Assembly: GCF_014836715.1 (NCBI RefSeq)
Contig: NZ_JACSQI010000003.1
Location: forward strand, 189,890 to 253,889
Length of the DNA: 64,000 nt
Direction of reading: 5' to 3'
Origin: Escherichia whittamii
GTDB taxonomy: Bacteria > Pseudomonadota > Gammaproteobacteria > Enterobacterales > Enterobacteriaceae
The first letter of the stretch is position 1; each line of letters opens with the position of its first letter. Positions 31,298-41,941 of this stretch are shown here, piece after piece. The notes beneath the pieces were generated by a model that worked only from the letters and a program-made list of their open reading frames with translations, was not told the origin of the DNA and ran no database searches. Made by a program: the position numbers and the translations under genes.

Positions 31298-34171
31298 TTA
31301 CTGGTATTCGCTAATCGGTACGCAGGAGCAGAACAGGTTACGGTCGCCGTACACATCATCCAGGCGTTTCACCGTCGGCCAGTATTTGTTTGCTACGCCT
31401 GCCGGGAATACCGCAACTTCACAGCTGTACGGATGCGCCCACTCTGCAACCAGTTCGTTCTGGATGTGTGGCGCGTTCACCAGCGGGTTATCTTCCAGCG
31501 GCCAGACGCCGGCTTTCACCTGATCGATTTCCGCGCGGATAGCCAGCATCGCGTCGATAAAGCGATCCAGTTCTACTTTGCTTTCGGATTCAGTCGGTTC
31601 CACCATCAGCGTACCCGCTACCGGGAACGACATGGTCGGCGCGTGGAAACCGTAGTCGATCAGACGCTTGGCAATATCCAGCTCGCTGATGCCAGTTTCT
31701 TCTTTCAGCGGACGAATATCGAGAATACATTCGTGCGCCACGCGACCATCACGACCGGTATACAGCACCGGAAACGCTTCTTGCAGGCGGCTGGCAATAT
31801 AGTTGGCGTTGAGGATTGCCACCTGGCTTGCTTTTTTCAGCCCTTCTGCGCCCATCATGCGGATGTACATCCAGCTGATTGGCAGGATAGAGGCGCTACC
31901 GAACGGCGCCGCAGAAACCGCGCCCTGACGGGTTAACATGCCTTCGATTTGCACCACGCTATGACCCGGCACAAACGGCGCCAGATGCGCTTTCACGCCG
32001 ATCGGTCCCATACCCGGACCGCCACCGCCGTGTGGAATGCAGAAAGTTTTATGCAGGTTGAGATGCGAAACATCTGCGCCAATAAAGCCCGGCGAGGTAA
32101 TGCCAACCTGGGCGTTCATATTCGCGCCATCAAGGTAAACCTGGCCGCCGAACTGATGCACGATTTCACACACTTCACGGATAGTTTCTTCGTACACGCC
32201 GTGGGTGGAAGGATAGGTCACCATGATGCAGGAGAGATTTTCGCCCGCCTGTTCCGCTTTCGCACGCAGGTCAGCCAGATCGATGTTGCCATTTTTATCA
32301 CACGCCACAACGACCACCTGCATTCCTGCCATATGCGCGGAAGCTGGGTTAGTCCCGTGTGCAGAGGCCGGGATCAGGCAGATATCACGATGCCCTTCGT
32401 TGCGGCTTTCGTGATAATGACGAATCGCCAACAGGCCCGCGTATTCGCCCTGTGCGCCAGAGTTCGGCTGCATACAGACGGCGTCGTAACCGGTCAGTTT
32501 CACCAGCCAGTCAGCCAGCTGCGCGATCATCTGCTGATAACCTTCGGCCTGCTCCGGTGGGCAGAACGGGTGCAGTTCGGCAAATTCCGGCCAGGTGATC
32601 GGGATCATCTCGGCGGCGGCGTTCAGTTTCATGGTGCAGGAACCCAGCGGGATCATCGCCTGATTCAGCGCCAGATCTTTACGCTCCAGCGAATGCATAT
32701 AGCGCATCATTTCGGTTTCGCTGTGATAGCGATTAAACACCGGATGGGTGAGGATTTCGTCGTCGCGCTGCATTGCAGGCTGAATCGAGCGGCTGTCGTG
32801 AGCCACGTCTTTGTCCAGCGTGTCGATGTCCAGCCCGTGGTTATCGCCCAGCAGTACGCTGAAAAGCTGCATCACGTTTTCACGCGTGGTGGTTTCATCA
32901 AGGGTTACCCCAACCGCGTTCAGAATATCGCTACGCAGGTTGATTTCAGCCGCTTCGGCACGCGCCAGTACGCTCGCTTTGTCTGCTACTTCCACACACA
33001 AAGTGTCGAAATAGTGCGCATGGCGCAGCTTCAGACCTTTTTGTTGCAGGCCCGCCGCCAGGATATCAGTCAGACGGTGGATGCGGTTAGCGATACGTTT
33101 CAGGCCAACCGGACCGTGATAAACGGCGTACAGGCTGGCAATGTTTGCCAGCAGTACCTGCGAAGTACAAATGTTGGAGTTCGCTTTCTCACGGCGAATA
33201 TGTTGTTCGCGAGTCTGCATCGCCATGCGCAGCGCAGTATTACCCGCGGCATCTTTCGATACGCCAATAATACGGCCCGGCATCGAGCGTTTGTATTCAT
33301 CTTTCGCTGCAAAGAATGCCGCGTGTGGGCCGCCGTAGCCCATCGGCACGCCAAAGCGTTGTGCCGAACCAAAGACAATATCCGCGCCCTGTTTGCCCGG
33401 CGCAGTCAGCAGCACCAGCGCCATAATGTCGGCAGCGACGCTTACCACAATTTTGCGTGATTTCAGTTCGCTGATAAGCGTGGTGTAGTCGTGGATTTCA
33501 CCGGTAGTGCCGACTTGCTGTAACAGCACGCCGAACACGTCCTGATGATCGAGCACTTTTTGCGCGTCATCGACAATCACTTCAAAACCAAAGGTTTCTG
33601 CGCGGGTACGTACGACATCCAGCGTTTGCGGATGAACGTCAGAAGCGACGAAGAAGCGGTTGGCATTTTTCAGTTTACTGACGCGTTTCGCCATCGCCAT
33701 CGCTTCGGCAGCAGCAGTGGCTTCGTCCAGCAGAGACGCCGAAGCCATATCCAGGCCAGTCAAATCCAGCGTTACCTGCTGGAAGTTGAGCAGTGCTTCG
33801 AGGCGGCCCTGAGAAACTTCAGGTTGATACGGAGTATACGCGGTATACCAGCCAGGATTTTCCAGCATGTTACGCAGGATAACCGGCGGCAGCTGCACGG
33901 CGGTGTAACCCATGCCAATGTAAGACGTGAAGCGCTTATTGCGACTGGCAATAGCCTTGAGTTCCGCCAACGCGGCAAATTCGGTCGCCGGTGCGCCAAC
34001 CTGCGGCGGGGTCGCAAGCTGAATATCTTTCGGCACAATCTGGCCGGTCAGCGCGTTTAACGATTGTGCGCCAACGGCATTCAGCATTTCTTGCTGTTGC
34101 GCGGCGTCCGGTCCGATATGGCGTTCAATAAAAGCGCCGCTGTTTTCAAGCTGGCTTAACGTCTGTGTCAT
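31298..34171 (-). CDS. gcvP: GcvP, glycine decarboxylase P-protein
   Basis: This 957-residue PLP enzyme decarboxylates glycine and loads the aminomethyl group on the lipoyl arm of GcvH. The PLP lysine lies in [18 protein letters not shown] near residue 706. It is the last gene of gcvTHP. The ATG at 34171 begins [14 protein letters not shown], the known start; upstream in-frame codons to 34255 run through an inverted repeat and are not coding. Near the C-terminus [10 protein letters not shown] carries Cys where K-12 has Arg as I recall. Confidence 0.97.
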   Translation of the reverse strand: MTQTLSQLENSGAFIERHIGPDAAQQQEMLNAVGAQSLNALTGQIVPKDIQLATPPQVGAPATEFAALAELKAIASRNKRFTSYIGMGYTAVQLPPVILRNMLENPGWYTAYTPYQPEVSQGRLEALLNFQQVTLDLTGLDMASASLLDEATAAAEAMAMAKRVSKLKNANRFFVASDVHPQTLDVVRTRAETFGFEVIVDDAQKVLDHQDVFGVLLQQVGTTGEIHDYTTLISELKSRKIVVSVAADIMALVLLTAPGKQGADIVFGSAQRFGVPMGYGGPHAAFFAAKDEYKRSMPGRIIGVSKDAAGNTALRMAMQTREQHIRREKANSNICTSQVLLANIASLYAVYHGPVGLKRIANRIHRLTDILAAGLQQKGLKLRHAHYFDTLCVEVADKASVLARAEAAEINLRSDILNAVGVTLDETTTRENVMQLFSVLLGDNHGLDIDTLDKDVAHDSRSIQPAMQRDDEILTHPVFNRYHSETEMMRYMHSLERKDLALNQAMIPLGSCTMKLNAAAEMIPITWPEFAELHPFCPPEQAEGYQQMIAQLADWLVKLTGYDAVCMQPNSGAQGEYAGLLAIRHYHESRNEGHRDICLIPASAHGTNPASAHMAGMQVVVVACDKNGNIDLADLRAKAEQAGENLSCIMVTYPSTHGVYEETIREVCEIVHQFGGQVYLDGANMNAQVGITSPGFIGADVSHLNLHKTFCIPHGGGGPGMGPIGVKAHLAPFVPGHSVVQIEGMLTRQGAVSAAPFGSASILPISWMYIRMMGAEGLKKASQVAILNANYIASRLQEAFPVLYTGRDGRVAHECILDIRPLKEETGISELDIAKRLIDYGFHAPTMSFPVAGTLMVEPTESESKVELDRFIDAMLAIRAEIDQVKAGVWPLEDNPLVNAPHIQNELVAEWAHPYSCEVAVFPAGVANKYWPTVKRLDDVYGDRNLFCSCVPISEYQ

Positions 34172-34203
34172 GAGCGATGGTTCCTGAAACGTGCAGTGAA
34201 TGG

Positions 34204-34283
34204 TGATCCTCTCTCCTTGCGAAGAGAGTGAGGGTGAGGCGTAAATGTTCCTCACCCTGATCCTCTCCCGAAGAAGAGGGATA
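34204..34283. repeat. Inverted-repeat element between gcvH and gcvP
   Basis: The gap holds nested inverted repeats: GGGTGAGG (about 34230) pairs with CCTCACCC (about 34250), flanked by GATCCTCTC-type arms with CTTGCGAAG and CCCGAAGAAG loops. It resembles the short interspersed intergenic stem-loop elements (box C type) of enterobacteria. It may set relative expression of gcvP against gcvTH through RNA stability. Confidence 0.55.
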
Positions 34284-34289
34284 AAGCCG

Positions 34290-34679
34290 TTACTCGTCTT
34301 CTAACAATGCTTCGTATGCGGTCGCATCCAGCAGTGATTCCAGTTCGCTTTCATCGCTGGCTTTGATTTTAAAGATCCAACCGCCTGCATACGGTTCGCT
34401 GTTCACCAGTTCCGGGGAATCGCTCAGTGCGTCGTTTACCGCCACGATTTCACCGCTTACTGGCGCATAAATGTCTGACGCCGCTTTTACTGATTCGGCA
34501 ACCGCGCAGTCATCGCCCGCGCTTACCGTTGCGCCCACTTCTGGCAGATCAACAAACACCATATCGCCTAACAGTTCCTGAGCGTGTTCGGTGATGCCAA
34601 CGGTATAAGTGCCATCTGCTTCTTTGCGCAGCCATTCGTGTTCTTTGCTGTATTTCAGTTCTGCTGGTACGTTGCTCAT
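34290..34679 (-). CDS. gcvH: GcvH, glycine-cleavage H-protein
   Basis: This 129-residue lipoyl carrier protein shuttles the aminomethyl group between GcvP, GcvT and Lpd. The lipoylated lysine lies in ESVKAASD (Lys64 of the mature protein). It starts at ATG 34679; a TTG one codon upstream also lies in frame but is not needed. It sits 23 bases after gcvT. Confidence 0.97.
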
Positions 34680-34702
34680 CAATCAATCTCCAAAAAAGTA
34701 AA

Positions 34703-35797
34703 TCACGCGACGGCTTTGCCGTTACGCACAAAAACAGGTTTAGTCACTTTTACCGGCATTTCACGGTTGCGAATTTGCACAATCGCCGTTTCGCCAATGC
34801 CTTCAGGCACACGCGCCAGCGCAATGCTGTAACCCAGCGTCGGGGAGAAAGTACCGCTGGTGATAATGCCTTCTTGCTGGTTGCCCTGCGCGTCGGTAAA
34901 ACGTACCGGCAGTTCATTACGCAGCACGCCTTTTTCGGTCATCACCAGGCCAACTAATTTTTCTGTGCCATGCTCACGCTGCATTTCCAGGGCTTCACGA
35001 CCGATAAAGTCACGATCTGCCGGTTCCCAGGCGATGGTCCAGCCCATGTTGGCGGCTAAAGGAGAGATGGTTTCGTCCATCTCCTGGCTATACAGATTCA
35101 TACCCGCTTCCAGACGCAGCGTGTCACGCGCCCCCAGACCGCAAGGTTTAACGCCCGCGTCCACCAGCGCTCGCCAGAAATCGGCCGCTTTTTCATTTGG
35201 CAGCGCAATTTCATAGCCCGCTTCACCGGTATAACCGGTAGTGGCAATAAACAGATCGCCTGCCTGAACGCCAAAGAACGGTTTCATCCCTTCCACCGCC
35301 TGACGTTGAGCGTCATTAAACAGGGTAGCTGCTTTTGCCTGAGCATTCGGCCCTTGTACGGCAATCATGGAAAGGTCATCACGAACGGTAATTTCGATGC
35401 CGAAAGGTTCAGCGTGTTGGGTAATCCAGGAGAGGTCTTTTTCGCGGGTGGCGGAGTTAACAACGAGGCGGAAGAAATCTTCAGTGAAGTAGTAGACAAT
35501 CAGGTCATCTATCACCCCGCCAGAGGCATTCAACATCCCCGAGTAAAGGGCTTTGCCGCTTTTGGTGAGCTTCGCCACATCGTTCGCCAGCAGATAACGC
35601 AGAAACTCCCGGGTACGGCTGCCGCGAAGATCGACGATGGTCATATGTGACACATCAAACATTCCGGCATCGGTACGTACCGCATGGTGTTCGTCGATTT
35701 GCGAACCGTAATGCAGCGGCATCATCCAGCCGTGGAAATCCACCATGCGAGCGCCGCAAAGCGTGTGTTGTTCGTACAAAGGAGTCTGTTGTGCCAT
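34703..35797 (-). CDS. gcvT: GcvT, glycine-cleavage T-protein (aminomethyltransferase)
   Basis: This 364-residue tetrahydrofolate-dependent enzyme releases ammonia and forms 5,10-methylene-THF from the H-protein adduct. Family motifs include [12 protein letters not shown] near the start and [13 protein letters not shown] (about 195). It is first in gcvTHP. The ATG at 35797 gives the usual length; an in-frame extension to 35959 lies in the leader. It shares ancestry with YgfZ, also in this window. Confidence 0.97.
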   Translation of the reverse strand: MAQQTPLYEQHTLCGARMVDFHGWMMPLHYGSQIDEHHAVRTDAGMFDVSHMTIVDLRGSRTREFLRYLLANDVAKLTKSGKALYSGMLNASGGVIDDLIVYYFTEDFFRLVVNSATREKDLSWITQHAEPFGIEITVRDDLSMIAVQGPNAQAKAATLFNDAQRQAVEGMKPFFGVQAGDLFIATTGYTGEAGYEIALPNEKAADFWRALVDAGVKPCGLGARDTLRLEAGMNLYSQEMDETISPLAANMGWTIAWEPADRDFIGREALEMQREHGTEKLVGLVMTEKGVLRNELPVRFTDAQGNQQEGIITSGTFSPTLGYSIALARVPEGIGETAIVQIRNREMPVKVTKPVFVRNGKAVA

Positions 35798-36242
35798 CTT
35801 GTCCTCATTGAATAAGCGGGGCTGACAACTTTTCGTGGTGAAATTGTCACCACGAAACCCAGCATCGGAGCCACTCCCGGTCCCCAACGCAATCGTTCTC
35901 TTTTCCCTGAACTTACCACCGAAACAGACGGTTAACCATAAGGAAAAATTGATCATCACATTAGCTTATGGTTAAAAATCGCCAGAATCGCAATAGAATA
36001 AAAAACTAAAAAACATGATACCTTTGAACAAATATTACGTATTAATAAAACGACTTTGAATAAACCAATATTAAGAACTAAAAAATTGTCTAAAATCACT
36101 AAATCAAAAATTAACGACATTAGAAAATATAATGCGAAATTGCGGGTGAAATTAGTTTATTTCAAATGAGGAAAATCCCCCGGTTAAAAAACCGGGAGAC
36201 GAAAGTGTGATGGGTATCAAATAAACAAAAGAGGAGAAATTT
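35798..36242 (-). promoter_or_regulatory. gcv operon control region with GcvA-type CTAAT motifs
   Basis: This 445-base AT-rich region carries three CTAAT motifs on the minus strand, at 35964-35960, 36123-36119 and 36155-36151. Their spacing (one proximal, two distal about 32 bases apart and about 160-190 bases upstream) matches the three GcvA sites known for K-12 gcvT. The long AT-rich middle suits Lrp binding and bending. Transcription would begin near 35910. In K-12, GcvA/GcvR, Lrp and PurR set expression by glycine and purine supply. Confidence 0.65.
36176..36197 (-). terminator. Terminator of the ubiI end of the ygfB-pepP-ubiH-ubiI operon
   Basis: CCCGGTT (36179-36185) pairs with AACCGGG (36190-36196). 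On the minus strand the hairpin is followed by GGATTTTCC. It lies about 45 bases after the ubiI stop. Confidence 0.7.
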
Positions 36243-37445
36243 TTAACGCAGCCATTCAGGCAAATCGTTTAATCCCATCGCCTGACGAATGAGTTGCGGT
36301 TTAACGCCTGGAAGCGTATCAGCCAGTTTCAGACCAATATCGCGCAGCAGTTTTTTCGCCGGATTAGCCCCGGAAAACAGATCGCGGAAGCCCTGCATAC
36401 CTGCCAGCATCAGTGCCGCACTGTGCTTGCGGCTACGTTCATAGCGACGCAGGTAAATGTACTGCCCGATGTCTTTACCCTGACGATGCAACCGTTTCAG
36501 TTCAGCAATCAGCTCTGCGGCATCCATAAAGCCGAGATTTACCCCCTGCCCCGCCAGCGGATGAATGGTATGCGCGGCGTCGCCCACCAGCGCCAGACGG
36601 TGCGCAGCAAACTGGCGTGCATAACGCCCTGTCAGCGGGAACACCTGACGTTCACTCTCGACCTTGCATAAGCCCAGGCGGTTATCAAAAGCGATATTTA
36701 ACGCACGATTAAATTCGTCTTCACCTGCCTGCTGCATCCGCTGCGCTTCCTCTGGCGACAGGGACCAGACAATCGAGCAAAGATGCGGATCGCTAAATGG
36801 CAAAAAAGCCAGAATGCCCTCGCCATGGAAAACCTGTCGCGCTACCGCTTCATGCGGTTCTTCAGTGCGAATGGTCGCTACCAGGGCGTGATGCTGATAA
36901 TCCCAGAAAGTCAGCGGGATATCGGCTTTGTTGCGCAACCAGGAATTAGCGCCGTCCGCACCAATCACCAGACGCGCCGTTAACATGCTGCCGTCTTTCA
37001 GCGTCAGGAAGGTTTCATTTTCTCCCCAGGCGACCTGCTGTAATTCTGCGGGGGCCAGCAGCGTGATATCTGACGACTGTTGCGCTTTGTTCCACAACGC
37101 GTAGTGAATAACTGAATTTTCAACGATATGCCCAAGATGGCTATAGCCCATGCTTTGGTCGTCAAAAGAGATGTGACCAAAACTGTCTTTGTCCCACACT
37201 TCCATACCGTGATAGCAACTGGCTCTACGGGAGAGAATGTCCTGCCAGACGCCAAGACGGGTGAGCAATTTTTCGCTGGCGGCATTTATAGCCGAAACGC
37301 GCAGTTGTGGTGGTGCATCCGCCGCCAGAGGTTCCGGTAAGCGCTGCTCAAGTACGGCGACGCGTAAACCGCTACCCTGTAAGCCGCAGGCAACCGCCAG
37401 CCCCACCATGCCGCCGCCAACAATGGCTACATCAACACTTTGCAT
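36243..37445 (-). CDS. ubiI: UbiI (VisC), 2-polyprenylphenol C5-hydroxylase
   Basis: This 400-residue class A flavin monooxygenase hydroxylates carbon 5 of the ring in aerobic ubiquinone synthesis. FAD motifs: DVAIVGGGMVGLAVACGLQG at the N-terminus, DGANSWLR (about 165) and LVGDAAHTIHPLAGQGVNLG (about 285). It follows ubiH by 22 bases on the same strand. Confidence 0.96.
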   Translation of the reverse strand: MQSVDVAIVGGGMVGLAVACGLQGSGLRVAVLEQRLPEPLAADAPPQLRVSAINAASEKLLTRLGVWQDILSRRASCYHGMEVWDKDSFGHISFDDQSMGYSHLGHIVENSVIHYALWNKAQQSSDITLLAPAELQQVAWGENETFLTLKDGSMLTARLVIGADGANSWLRNKADIPLTFWDYQHHALVATIRTEEPHEAVARQVFHGEGILAFLPFSDPHLCSIVWSLSPEEAQRMQQAGEDEFNRALNIAFDNRLGLCKVESERQVFPLTGRYARQFAAHRLALVGDAAHTIHPLAGQGVNLGFMDAAELIAELKRLHRQGKDIGQYIYLRRYERSRKHSAALMLAGMQGFRDLFSGANPAKKLLRDIGLKLADTLPGVKPQLIRQAMGLNDLPEWLR

Positions 37446-37467
37446 TGTTTATTCCTTAAAACCGCCT

Positions 37468-38646
37468 TCAACGCGCGACCCAACCGAGGGTGCGCTGCGC
37501 CAGCACATCGCGTGCCGGAGTGAATAATTCCATCGCCATCAGCCCGATGTTGCGCCCGACAACCAGCGGCGCCCAGCGATTGGCAAAAAGATGCACCAGA
37601 CTGTCCGTGACGCCGACGGTCGCTTCGCGATCGCTCTGTCGACGCTGCTGATAGCGGCACAATACGCCGTAATCTCCAATATCCTCTCCGCGTTCCTTCG
37701 CCTGAGTCAGGGTTTCGGCAAGACTCATGACATCACGCATACCGAGGTTAAATCCTTGCCCGGCGATCGGGTGCAGAGTTTGCGCCGCATTGCCCACCAG
37801 CACGGTGCGATGGGTAATCGGTTTGGCTGCGCGGGTTAACGCCAGCGGATAAGCACTGCGTTTTCCGGCGTGGGTAATTTTCCCAAGTCGCCAGCCAAAG
37901 GCAGACTGGAGTTCACAGCAAAACTTCTCGTCGCTCCACGCCAGCACATCTTCACGTCGTTCCAGTGGATGACACCAGACCAGCGAACAGCGTCCGTCAG
38001 ACATCGGTAACATCGCCAGTGGGCCATATTGCGTAAAGCGTTCAAAAGCGCGGCCTTCGTGCGCAACGGAAGTTGCAACGTTGGCAATCACTGCCAGTTG
38101 CTCGTAAGGCTCCTGCTGCCAGTCAACGCCGCACGCGGTTGCTAACGCTGAATGGGTGCCGTCAGCGGCTACCAGCACTCGGCCCGTCAGCGTCTCGCCA
38201 CTCTCCAGCGTCACTTCAACGTTACTTGAGGTACGGACAACATTAGCTACGCGATCCGGGCAGTGAAGCGTGACACCAGGTGCTTTGCGCAGTTGCGCAA
38301 ACAGTCGTTGCCCGACATTGTGCAATTCGACAACCTGCCCTAGCGCCGCGAGTTGATAATCTTCTGCGGCAAGGGTGACGAATCCGGCGTGGCCGCGATC
38401 GCTGACATGAACGGTAGTGATGGCGGTTGCGCAATCAGCCAGAGATTGCCAGACACCGATGCGCGCCAGCTGCTGACAGGTACCCGCCGCCAGCGCAATA
38501 GCCCGGCCATCAAAACCTGGATGGGCATGTGACTCTGGTGCAGTCGCTTCAATCAGATGTACCGGCAGCGCCCCGTGACTTAGTCGGGAAATAGCCAGCG
38601 CCAGCGTCGCGCCCGCCATGCCGCCACCGACGATGATTACGCTCAT
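37468..38646 (-). CDS. ubiH: UbiH, 2-octaprenyl-6-methoxyphenol hydroxylase
   Basis: This 392-residue flavin monooxygenase is paralogous to UbiI and acts at carbon 1 of the ring in ubiquinone synthesis. Motifs: VIIVGGGMAGATLALAIS at the start, DGTHSALA (about 160) and LVGNAAQTLHPIAGQGFNLG (about 280). Its ATG overlaps the pepP stop by 4 bases (38643-38646). Confidence 0.96.
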   Translation of the reverse strand: MSVIIVGGGMAGATLALAISRLSHGALPVHLIEATAPESHAHPGFDGRAIALAAGTCQQLARIGVWQSLADCATAITTVHVSDRGHAGFVTLAAEDYQLAALGQVVELHNVGQRLFAQLRKAPGVTLHCPDRVANVVRTSSNVEVTLESGETLTGRVLVAADGTHSALATACGVDWQQEPYEQLAVIANVATSVAHEGRAFERFTQYGPLAMLPMSDGRCSLVWCHPLERREDVLAWSDEKFCCELQSAFGWRLGKITHAGKRSAYPLALTRAAKPITHRTVLVGNAAQTLHPIAGQGFNLGMRDVMSLAETLTQAKERGEDIGDYGVLCRYQQRRQSDREATVGVTDSLVHLFANRWAPLVVGRNIGLMAMELFTPARDVLAQRTLGWVAR

Positions 38647-39968
38647 TGCTTTCTCGCAGCTGCCATCAACGCTTCGATCTCTTCCGGCTTTTTCACCACG
38701 CTGGCAGTGAGGTTTTCGTTGCCGGTTTCGGTAATCACAATGTCGTCTTCAATACGAATGCCGATACCGCGATATTGTTCTGGCACATCCGCATCCGGCG
38801 CAATATACAGCCCTGGCTCTACGGTCAGTACCATGCCGGGTTCAAGAATGCGCGAGCGATCCTGGCCATAAACGCCAACGTCATGAACATCCAGACCTAA
38901 CCAATGGCTAAGGCCATGCATAAAGAAAGGACGATGTGCATTCTGGGTGATGAGTTCATCAACATCACCTTTCAGTATCCCCAGTTTTACCAGGCCGCTA
39001 ATCATGATACGCACCACTTCACCGGTGACTTCCTGAATAGAGGTTCCCGGACGATACAGGCGCAAGCTGGTTTCGAGAGATTCCAGCACAATGTCGTAGA
39101 TTTCACGCTGGGCCTGGGTGAATTTGCCATTGACCGGGAAGGTGCGGGTGATATCACCAGCGTAACCTTTATATTCACAACCAGCATCAATCAGCACCAG
39201 GTCGCCGTCGCGCATTTCACACTCGTTTTCGGTGTAATGCAAAATGCAGCCGTTTTCACCGCTGCCAACAATGGTGTTATAGGAAGGGTAACGTGCGCCG
39301 TGGCGGTTAAATTCGTGGTGTATTTCGCCTTCCAGATGGTACTCAAACATCCCCGGACGGCATTTTTCCATCGCCCGTGTATGCGCCAGTGCGGTGATTT
39401 CCCCCGCGCGGCGAAGTACGGCGATCTCTTCCGGCGATTTGAACAGGCGCATTTCATGAACGATGGGACGCCAGTCGATCATCGTTGCTGGCGCGGTGAG
39501 ATTTTGCCGCGAGCCTTTACGCAGTTTTTCCAGCGCACTATTCACGATTTCATCAGCATACGCATATTCGCCCTGAGCGTGGTAAACCACATCCAGGCCA
39601 TTAAGGAGTTGATAAAGTTGCTGATTGATTTCGCTGAACGCCAGAGCGCGATCAACGCCCAGTTTCTCTGGCGCGGCATCCTGACCTAAACGACGACCAA
39701 ACCAGATCTCCGCCGTCAGGTCACGCACGCGGTTAAACAAAACGCTGTGATTATGAGTGTCATCGCTTTTAATCAGCACCAGCACCGCTTCCGGTTCATT
39801 AAAGCCGGTGAAGTACCAGAAGTCGCTGTTCTGACGATAGGGGTATTCGCTGTCGGCGCTACGGGTCACTTCTGGTGCTGCAAAAATCAGCGCGGCGCTA
39901 CCGGGTTGCATTTGCTCCACCAGGGCCTGACGGCGGCGCTGAAATTCCTGCTGAGATATCTCACTCAT
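38643..39968 (-). CDS. pepP: PepP, proline aminopeptidase II
   Basis: This 441-residue dimanganese 'pita-bread' peptidase removes an N-terminal residue preceding proline. Metal-ligand motifs are seen as LIDAGCEYKGYAGDITRTFP (about 258-277), HGLSHWLGLDVHD (about 350-362), VLTVEPGLYI (about 380) and GIRIEDDIVIT (about 403). The start is ATG 39968 with AGGAGAG; the upstream open frame to 40181 overlaps ygfB and is not coding. Confidence 0.96.
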   Translation of the reverse strand: MSEISQQEFQRRRQALVEQMQPGSAALIFAAPEVTRSADSEYPYRQNSDFWYFTGFNEPEAVLVLIKSDDTHNHSVLFNRVRDLTAEIWFGRRLGQDAAPEKLGVDRALAFSEINQQLYQLLNGLDVVYHAQGEYAYADEIVNSALEKLRKGSRQNLTAPATMIDWRPIVHEMRLFKSPEEIAVLRRAGEITALAHTRAMEKCRPGMFEYHLEGEIHHEFNRHGARYPSYNTIVGSGENGCILHYTENECEMRDGDLVLIDAGCEYKGYAGDITRTFPVNGKFTQAQREIYDIVLESLETSLRLYRPGTSIQEVTGEVVRIMISGLVKLGILKGDVDELITQNAHRPFFMHGLSHWLGLDVHDVGVYGQDRSRILEPGMVLTVEPGLYIAPDADVPEQYRGIGIRIEDDIVITETGNENLTASVVKKPEEIEALMAAARKQ

Positions 39969-39993
39969 AACACTCTCCTTACGTTTTTTGTTT

Positions 39994-40572
39994 TTAGTGT
40001 AGAGTTGGTTTTTGTACTTCTGGCGCGGTCGGTTGCGGATGAGTAAAGGTGTCGTGGCATAACAGTGCAGCAACACGGACGTACTCGATGATCTCTTCAA
40101 GCGACATTTCCAGCTCTTCTTGATCTTCGTCTTCGTCGTAGCCCAGCTGCGCGATGTTACGCAGATCGTCAATGGCTTCACCGGTTTCGCCAGTCACTTT
40201 ATCCAGCTTCGGCTGAGTGACGCCAAGACCGAGCAGGAAGTGGTTTACCCAGCCTGCCAACGCATCAGCGCGATCGAAAACGCTAACGTCATCGCCATCA
40301 GGCAGATAAAGCTGAAAAAGGAAGCCGTCATCTTGCAAGGCATCACTGGTGGCAGAGTGCATTTTGCGCAATGCCTGGGCAAGTTCATGCCCGAAAGCCA
40401 TACCTTCGTTCGTCAGGTCGTGAAGCAGCGGCAGCCAAGAGCTGTCATCATTACCGCCACATATCATCCCGCTGATTAAACCATGCATTTCAGCTGGGGT
40501 CAGACCTGTCCCTTGTTGGTTCAGATACTGGTTCATTTCTTTGTAACCAGGCATTTCGTTCTGTATTGACAT
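39994..40572 (-). CDS. ygfB: YgfB, UPF0149 family protein
   Basis: This 192-residue acidic protein is of the YecA/YgfB (UPF0149) family, with the conserved [11 protein letters not shown] near residue 30 and [12 protein letters not shown] near 105. In Pseudomonas the homologue affects beta-lactam resistance regulation; its role in E. coli is unclear. It is first in ygfB-pepP-ubiH-ubiI and divergent from zapA. Confidence 0.92.
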   Translation of the reverse strand: MSIQNEMPGYKEMNQYLNQQGTGLTPAEMHGLISGMICGGNDDSSWLPLLHDLTNEGMAFGHELAQALRKMHSATSDALQDDGFLFQLYLPDGDDVSVFDRADALAGWVNHFLLGLGVTQPKLDKVTGETGEAIDDLRNIAQLGYDEDEDQEELEMSLEEIIEYVRVAALLCHDTFTHPQPTAPEVQKPTLH

Positions 40573-40673
40573 AAGCATTCGGCATCAAAGGGAGGAAGAT
40601 TCATGATATGCTATCACTTTGGACCCTGGTGGACCAGAAAAGGGCTTGTCTCATTGCACCAGGGTAGCTATAG

Positions 40674-41069
<396 letters not shown>

Positions 41070-41110
41070 CACTTTTCGGTTTACTGTGGTAGAGTAACCG
41101 TGAAGACAAA

Positions 41111-41294
41111 ATTTCTCTGAGATGTTCGCAAGCGGGCCAGTCCCCTGAGCCGATATTTCATACCACAAGAATGTGGCGCTCCGTGGTTGGTGAGCATGCT
41201 CGGTCCGTCCGAGAAGCCTTAAAACTGCGACGACACATTCACCTTGAACCAAGGGTTCAAGGGTTACAGCCTGCGGCGGCATCTCGGAGATTCC
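41111..41294 (+). ncRNA. ssrS: 6S RNA
   Basis: This 184-base sequence matches E. coli 6S RNA from ATTTCTCTGAGATG to GCATCTCGGAGATTCC; the two ends pair to form the closing stem. It holds the large internal bulge that mimics an open promoter and binds sigma-70 RNA polymerase in stationary phase. A base in the GCTCCGTGGTTGG segment differs from the K-12 sequence I remember (CGCGG). It lies between zapA and fau, its usual place, and is processed from a transcript extending into fau. Confidence 0.96.
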
Positions 41295-41314
41295 CTTCTT
41301 ATCTGGCACCAGCC

Positions 41315-41917
41315 ATGACACAACTACCAGAACTCCCACTGACATTATCCCGACAAGAAATCCGTAAAATGATTCGGCTGCGTCGTCGTGCGTTAACGCC
41401 GGAGCAACAACTCGAAATGGGTCAACAAGCCGCCACGCGGATGATGAGTTATCCCCCTGTAGTGATGGCGCATACGGTCGCTGTATTCCTCTCTTTTGAT
41501 GGCGAACTCGACACTCAACCGCTCATTGAGCAACTCTGGCGCGCGGGTAAGCGCGTGTATCTTCCCGTTTTACATCCCTTCAGTGTCGGTAATTTACTCT
41601 TCCTGAATTACCATCCACAAAGTGAACTGGTGATGAACAGGTTGAAGATCCACGAGCCAAAACTGGACGTACGCGATGTGCTTCCCCTTTCCCGGTTGGA
41701 TGTGCTGATCACGCCGCTGGTCGCCTTTGATGAGTACGGTCAACGCCTCGGAATGGGCGGTGGATTTTATGATCGGACATTGCAAAACTGGCAGCACTAC
41801 AACATGCAGCCAGTAGGTTACGCCCATGATTGCCAGTTAGTGGAAAAACTCCCCGTAGAAGAATGGGACGTCCCGCTGCCTGCGGTGGTTACGCCATCGA
41901 AAATCTGGGAGTGGTGA
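41315..41917 (+). CDS. fau: Fau (YgfA), 5-formyltetrahydrofolate cyclo-ligase
   Basis: This enzyme converts 5-formyl-THF to 5,10-methenyl-THF using ATP. The motif GMGGGFYDRTL near residue 145 is diagnostic. I chose ATG 41315 (200 residues) because the helix SRQEIRKMIRLRRRALTPEQ matches the conserved family N-terminus; the K-12 annotation often starts at the next ATG (41369, 182 residues). Neither has a strong ribosome binding site. It is cotranscribed with 6S RNA and has been linked to persister formation. Confidence 0.92.
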   Translation: MTQLPELPLTLSRQEIRKMIRLRRRALTPEQQLEMGQQAATRMMSYPPVVMAHTVAVFLSFDGELDTQPLIEQLWRAGKRVYLPVLHPFSVGNLLFLNYHPQSELVMNRLKIHEPKLDVRDVLPLSRLDVLITPLVAFDEYGQRLGMGGGFYDRTLQNWQHYNMQPVGYAHDCQLVEKLPVEEWDVPLPAVVTPSKIWEW

Positions 41918-41941
41918 GAGCGAGTCACTCCCAGTGCGTAA

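Noticed and set aside
31949-33460. Long open frame (503 codons) on the plus strand across gcvP
   Set aside because: It is antisense to gcvP, rich in His, Arg and Gln as such shadow frames are, and has no ribosome binding site.
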